Assembly (NCBI RefSeq): GCF_002355735.1 | Contig: NZ_AP014879.1 | Location: forward strand, 186,001 to 250,000 | Reading direction: 5' to 3' | Length of the DNA: 64,000 nt | Source: Sulfuricaulis limicola | Lineage (GTDB): Bacteria > Pseudomonadota > Gammaproteobacteria > Acidiferrobacterales > Sulfurifustaceae | In this document: in pieces, positions 59,962 to 64,000 of the stretch | How positions within the stretch are numbered: position 1 is the stretch's first letter | Layout: the number at the start of each line of letters is the position of its first letter | The notes under the pieces: generated by a model | The model's database searches: none | What the model was told of the DNA's origin: nothing | What the model saw: the letters and a program-made list of their open reading frames with translations, nothing else | Program-made: the position numbers and the translations under genes

Positions 59962-62900
59962 ATGGCGACAAAACCCGATATCAAGCGGAGACGTCTCCGA
60001 CGGCGGAGTGCGATATCACCGGCCGGCAAGCGCAAGCCAGCCAGCAATCTCTTGCGCAACATTGCCACGAGTTTGTCGGCTCTCTACGGGGAGCGCTACC
60101 TGCATTCGCTCACGCAGTACCTGACAAAAACCTTGGGCATGGAGTATGCCTTCGTCGGTGAACTGGCGAGCGACCGAAAGGAAACGGTGAATGTTGTCAG
60201 CGCCTGTTTGGACGGCAAGACTCAGGACAGCTTCAGCTACAGTCTGATCGATACCCCCTGCCAGCAGATCATCAGCCGCGGCGCCAGCGCCTACCCCCGC
60301 AAGGTGCAAAAATTGTTTCCCAGGGACCGTTATCTCGTCGATATCGGCGCCGAGTGTTATGTCGGTGTGCCCCTTTTCGGATCATCCGGACAACCGCTGG
60401 GCATGATCTCGGTTATCGGCCGTCACCCGTTGCGCAATCGGGAAATGGTGGAGTCGGTGTTGCAGGTTGTCGCGGCGCGCACCGGCACTGAACTGGAGCG
60501 GCAGCGCCTGTACCAGGAGCTGGGCGAAAGCTACCGCACCCTGACGACGCTGATGGCCAATCTCCCCGGCCTGGTTTATCGCTGTCGTAACGACAAGGAC
60601 TGGAGCATGGAATTCATCAGCCAGGGTTGCCTCCAGCTGACCGGCTACGCGCCTGATGATTTCGTCAAACGCCGTACGATCAGCTATGGCGAATTGATTC
60701 ATCCCAATGACCGGGAACCCGTCTGGGACGAAGTCCAGGCCGCGCTGAAGCAAAACCGTTCGTTTCAGCTGGTCTATCGCATCACGACGGCCGACGGCAA
60801 AATGAAATGGGTCTGGGAACAGGGCCGCGGTGTGTATTCCTCGCAGGGCGAGTTGCTGGCGCTGGAAGGTTTTGTCACCGACATCACCGAGCGCAAGCGC
60901 GCCGACGAGGCCCTGCTGAAGAGCGAGACCCGATTGCGCTCGATCGTTCAGACCGCGCTCAACGTCATTATTGTCCTGTCCCCCGACCACCGCATTCTGG
61001 AATTCAATCCCGAGGCCGAGCGCGTCTACGGGCGCCGGCGCGCAGAGGTCCTGGGAAAGGATTACTTCGAGCTGTTTCTGCCACCTGATCTGTGGCAGAC
61101 GGTGGACGATGACCTCAGGATGGTCATGTCCGGCAAGGAGACACGCGGGTTTGAAAACACCGTCCGCGCCACGGACGGCAGCAAGCGCATCATGATATGG
61201 AACGTCAGCCGTCTGGATGATACTGCGGGTCAGGCCATCGGCATCGTGGCGATCGGCCACGACATCACGGAGCAGCGCCAGACAGAGGCCGCCGCCAGCC
61301 AGCGCGAGCGCTTGTTGCATACCGTGCTGGAGGCCCTGCCGGTGGGGGTGTGGATTGCCGATCGCCACGGCAAGCTGGTGTCCGCCAACCCGGCCGCGCG
61401 AGCCATCTGGGCCGGCGCCCGGTATGTGGGCATCGAACAGTACGGTGAATACAAGGGTTGGTGGGTCGAAACCGGCAAGCCGATTGCCGCCGATGAATGG
61501 GGGATGGCGCGCGCCATCACAAAAGGCGAGGTCTCGCTCAATGAAGTCATCGATATTGAATGTTTCGATGATGCGCGCAAGACCATCCTGCATTCCGCCC
61601 TGCCCCTGCGTGGACTGGAGGGGGAAATCGCCGGCGCCATCGTCGTCAACCAGGACATCACCGAACTGCGGCGGGCGGAGGCGGCCCTGCGTGACAGCGA
61701 GGCACGGCTCAAGGAAGCGCAGCGTATCGCGCATATCGGCAGCTGGGAGCTTGACCTGGTGTCGAATCAGCTGACGTGGTCAGAGGAGATTTTCCGTATC
61801 TTCGAGGTCGATCCTCACCCTTCCGGCCCGTCTTATGAGCGGGTGTTTCTCGACGCGGTGCATCCGGATGATCGCGAGGCCGTCCATCGCGCCTATACCG
61901 AGTCGGTCACGAATCGTACGCCCTATGACATCACGCACCGGTTGCTGATGCCGGATGGGCGCATCAAATATGTGCACGAGCGCAGCGTGCACTACTACAA
62001 CGAAGAGGGCCTGCCGCTGCGTTCGGTGGGTACCGTGCAGGACGTCACCGAGCGCATGCGCGCCGAGCAGGCGTTGCGGCGTTCGGAGGAACGCTTGCGC
62101 GTCATTTACGATGCCAGCCCCGTGATCATCAGCGTTTCGCGCCTGGAAGACGGGCAGTTTCTGGAGGTGAACCCGACGTTTCTGCGCATCGGCGGCTGGA
62201 CGCGGGAGGAGGTGGTCGGCCGCACCTCATTCGAGGTCGGTGTCTGGATCGAGTCCCGGGACCGGGAAAAAATCATCGAAGGCGTGCGCGCGCATGGCGC
62301 CGTGCGCGATCTGGAAATCAGCTTCCGCATCAAGTCGGGCGAGGTGCGCCGGTTGTTGTGCAGCGTCGAGCTGATTCAGCTCGATCAGGGCGCCTGCCTG
62401 CTGCTGGTCGCGCAGGACATTACGGAGCGCAAGCAGGCCGAGTCACAGATGCAGAAACTCTCGCGTGCGCTCGAGCAGACCGCCGATGCCGTGCTGATCA
62501 CCGACCGCAACGGCGTGATCGAGTACGTCAACCCGGCCTTCGAACAGGTGTCCGGCTATACCTCCGCCGAGGCCGTCGGCCGCCAGCCGAACCTGCTCAA
62601 GTCCGGCCGGCAGGGCCCGGGGTTTTACGAGAATTTGTGGAAAACCATCCTGGCCGGCGAGGTCTTCAATGACGTGCTCATCAATCGCCGCAAGGACGGT
62701 TCCCTGTATTACGAGGAAAAGACCATCACGCCGATCAAGGACACCGACGGCCGCATCACGCACTTCGTCGCCACCGGCAAGGACATCACGGAGCGGATGC
62801 AGACACAGGAGCGTCTGGCCTTTATGGCGCAGCATGACCCGCTTACCGAGCTGCCGAACCGCGCCTTGCTGCTCGATCGCCTGAAACAGTCGCTGGCGGG

Positions 62901-64000
62901 AGCGCGCTGGCGCGAACGGCGCGCGGGGATATTGTTCGTGGACCTGGACCGTTTCAAGACCATCAACGACACCCTCGGTCATGAGGTGGGTGACCGCCTG
63001 TTGCAGCAGCTGGCCGAGCGGTTCCAGCGCAGCGTGCGCGACGGCGACACCGTGGCGCGCTTCGGGGGTGACGAGTTCGTGATACTGCTCGACGACGTCG
63101 CCTCCGAGGACGATGTGGCCGGCGTGGCGCAGAAAGTGCTGCAGGCGCTGACCCCGCCGTTTCAGGTCGACGGCCAGACGCTCTATGTCACGGCCAGCAT
63201 CGGCGTGAGCCTGTTCCCCAACGACGGCGAGGACGCCAGCACGCTGCTCCGGAACGCCGACATCGCCATGTATCGCGCCAAGGAGATGGGCAAGAACACC
63301 TATCAGTTCTACTCGGCGGACATGAGCTCGCGCGCCTTCGAGCGCCTGACGCTCGAATCGAACCTGCGCCGCGCGCTCGAACAGGGCGAGTTCCGTCTCT
63401 ATTACCAGCCGCAGGTCGACGTGACCACGGGCGCCATCGTCGGCGTCGAGGCGCTGCTGCGCTGGCAGCACCCGGAGTTCGGCCTGGTCATGCCGAACGA
63501 GTTCATTCCGCTGCTCGAGGAGACCGGCCTGATCGTACCGACCGGTGAGTGGGTGCTGGATACCGCCTGTGCGCAGCTGGCCGAGTGGCACGCGCAAGGC
63601 TGGCCGCGGTTGCGGTTGGCGGTGAATCTGTCGCCGCGCCAGTTTCAGACGCAGAACCTGACGACGGTGGTCAAACAGGCTGTCGACCGGCTCGACGGCG
63701 ACCCGGGAAGGCTGGAGCTTGAAATCACCGAAGGCATGCTGCTGCGGCATGCGCCCATCACGGCCGAGACCCTCGAGGCGCTGCATTCGCTCGGCGTGCG
63801 CATGGCGATCGACGACTTCGGCACCGGCTACTCGTCGCTTTCGTACCTGCGGCGTCTGCCGATCGACACGCTCAAGATTGATCGCATGTTCGTGCGCGAT
63901 ATTCCGCATGACCCCGACGACAGCGCCATCACGGTCGCGATCATCGCCCTGGTGCAGAGCATGAAGCTCGAAATGATCGCGGAGGGAGTGGAAAACACCG
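59962..64000 (+). CDS. GAF-PAS(x6)-GGDEF-EAL cyclic-di-GMP signalling protein, 5' part
   Basis: At least 1346 residues run from ATG 59962 off the right edge in one frame. A basic N-terminus (1-25) is followed by a GAF domain (about 35-190), then six PAS domains starting near 200, 325, 450, 580, 710 and 830, a GGDEF domain with the intact motif FGGDEF (1034-1039), and an EAL domain with VEALLRW (Glu1163) and DDFGTGYSS. Both catalytic motifs look active, so it could make and break cyclic di-GMP under several sensory inputs. No transmembrane segment is evident. The end of EAL is outside. Confidence 0.95.
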   Translation, partial: MATKPDIKRRRLRRRSAISPAGKRKPASNLLRNIATSLSALYGERYLHSLTQYLTKTLGMEYAFVGELASDRKETVNVVSACLDGKTQDSFSYSLIDTPCQQIISRGASAYPRKVQKLFPRDRYLVDIGAECYVGVPLFGSSGQPLGMISVIGRHPLRNREMVESVLQVVAARTGTELERQRLYQELGESYRTLTTLMANLPGLVYRCRNDKDWSMEFISQGCLQLTGYAPDDFVKRRTISYGELIHPNDREPVWDEVQAALKQNRSFQLVYRITTADGKMKWVWEQGRGVYSSQGELLALEGFVTDITERKRADEALLKSETRLRSIVQTALNVIIVLSPDHRILEFNPEAERVYGRRRAEVLGKDYFELFLPPDLWQTVDDDLRMVMSGKETRGFENTVRATDGSKRIMIWNVSRLDDTAGQAIGIVAIGHDITEQRQTEAAASQRERLLHTVLEALPVGVWIADRHGKLVSANPAARAIWAGARYVGIEQYGEYKGWWVETGKPIAADEWGMARAITKGEVSLNEVIDIECFDDARKTILHSALPLRGLEGEIAGAIVVNQDITELRRAEAALRDSEARLKEAQRIAHIGSWELDLVSNQLTWSEEIFRIFEVDPHPSGPSYERVFLDAVHPDDREAVHRAYTESVTNRTPYDITHRLLMPDGRIKYVHERSVHYYNEEGLPLRSVGTVQDVTERMRAEQALRRSEERLRVIYDASPVIISVSRLEDGQFLEVNPTFLRIGGWTREEVVGRTSFEVGVWIESRDREKIIEGVRAHGAVRDLEISFRIKSGEVRRLLCSVELIQLDQGACLLLVAQDITERKQAESQMQKLSRALEQTADAVLITDRNGVIEYVNPAFEQVSGYTSAEAVGRQPNLLKSGRQGPGFYENLWKTILAGEVFNDVLINRRKDGSLYYEEKTITPIKDTDGRITHFVATGKDITERMQTQERLAFMAQHDPLTELPNRALLLDRLKQSLAGARWRERRAGILFVDLDRFKTINDTLGHEVGDRLLQQLAERFQRSVRDGDTVARFGGDEFVILLDDVASEDDVAGVAQKVLQALTPPFQVDGQTLYVTASIGVSLFPNDGEDASTLLRNADIAMYRAKEMGKNTYQFYSADMSSRAFERLTLESNLRRALEQGEFRLYYQPQVDVTTGAIVGVEALLRWQHPEFGLVMPNEFIPLLEETGLIVPTGEWVLDTACAQLAEWHAQGWPRLRLAVNLSPRQFQTQNLTTVVKQAVDRLDGDPGRLELEITEGMLLRHAPITAETLEALHSLGVRMAIDDFGTGYSSLSYLRRLPIDTLKIDRMFVRDIPHDPDDSAITVAIIALVQSMKLEMIAEGVENT

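Overview
The window is about 64 kb of GC-rich, gene-dense chromosome from a gammaproteobacterium. The gene content suggests a respiratory, probably facultatively denitrifying or sulfur-oxidising chemolithotroph; Acidiferrobacterales or a related purple-sulfur-like lineage would fit, but that placement is inference. The evidence is gene order and family content: the end of rpoD followed by a tRNA-Ile(CAU) gene, as with E. coli rpoD/ileX; the gammaproteobacterial cell-wall block mreBCD-mrdA-rodA-mltB-rlpA-dacA-dat-lipB-lipA; hflD, mutY-yggX, rof and nnrS. There is no sign of a prophage, transposase, CRISPR array or plasmid. Nearly every gene is a housekeeping or regulatory gene.

Layout. 1-1000: rpoD 3' end, then a tRNA-Ile(CAU) gene split by a 246-nt group I intron in the anticodon loop. 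1-10.7 kb: small envelope proteins, tRNA-Phe, mutY-yggX, an AsmA protein, tRNA-Gly(CCC), thiSG, trmB, a SirB1-like protein, a MoaD-like protein and rof. 10.7-13.7 kb: a LexA-DinB-radical SAM operon with a clear promoter and an overlapping GAAC-N7-GAAC operator. 13.7-17 kb: a tandem TusA-domain protein and an HD-GYP response regulator behind a sigma54-like promoter. 15.7-28 kb: the long minus-strand lipoate and cell-wall block from mreB to ydcF. 28.1-31.3 kb: gatCAB. 31-37 kb: kup, then an outer-membrane barrel, a TonB-dependent copper receptor and a TonB protein. 37-39 kb: redox two-component system RegBA. 39-43.4 kb: hflD, DUF59, VOC, patatin and small membrane proteins, with a repeat-rich gap.

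43.4-60 kb is the functional theme of the window: low-oxygen and nitrogen-oxide respiration. It holds a DUF2249 protein, a 1175-residue multi-domain flavin/Fe-S oxidoreductase, moaC, moaB, moeA, mobA, a DNR-like and an FNR-like regulator, a two-component/PepSY/cytochrome b561 operon, a DksA-like factor, nitronate monooxygenase, SirB2 and NnrS. Five FNR/DNR-type palindromes (TTGAY-N4-RTCAA) lie in front of these genes; four have a -10-like hexamer at the same 22-nt spacing. This suggests one anaerobic regulon. The window ends inside a very large GAF-PAS(x6)-GGDEF-EAL cyclic-di-GMP protein.

The most unusual items are the self-splicing-type intron in tRNA-Ile(CAU), the LexA/DinB/radical SAM module with an alphaproteobacterial-style operator, a ThiS with residues beyond its Gly-Gly, a tandem TusA protein whose first domain has Ser in place of the sulfur-carrying Cys, and dispersed repeats that have entered coding sequence (HD-GYP linker, DacA leader). 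No similarity search or folding could be run; family calls rest on motifs and gene order read directly.
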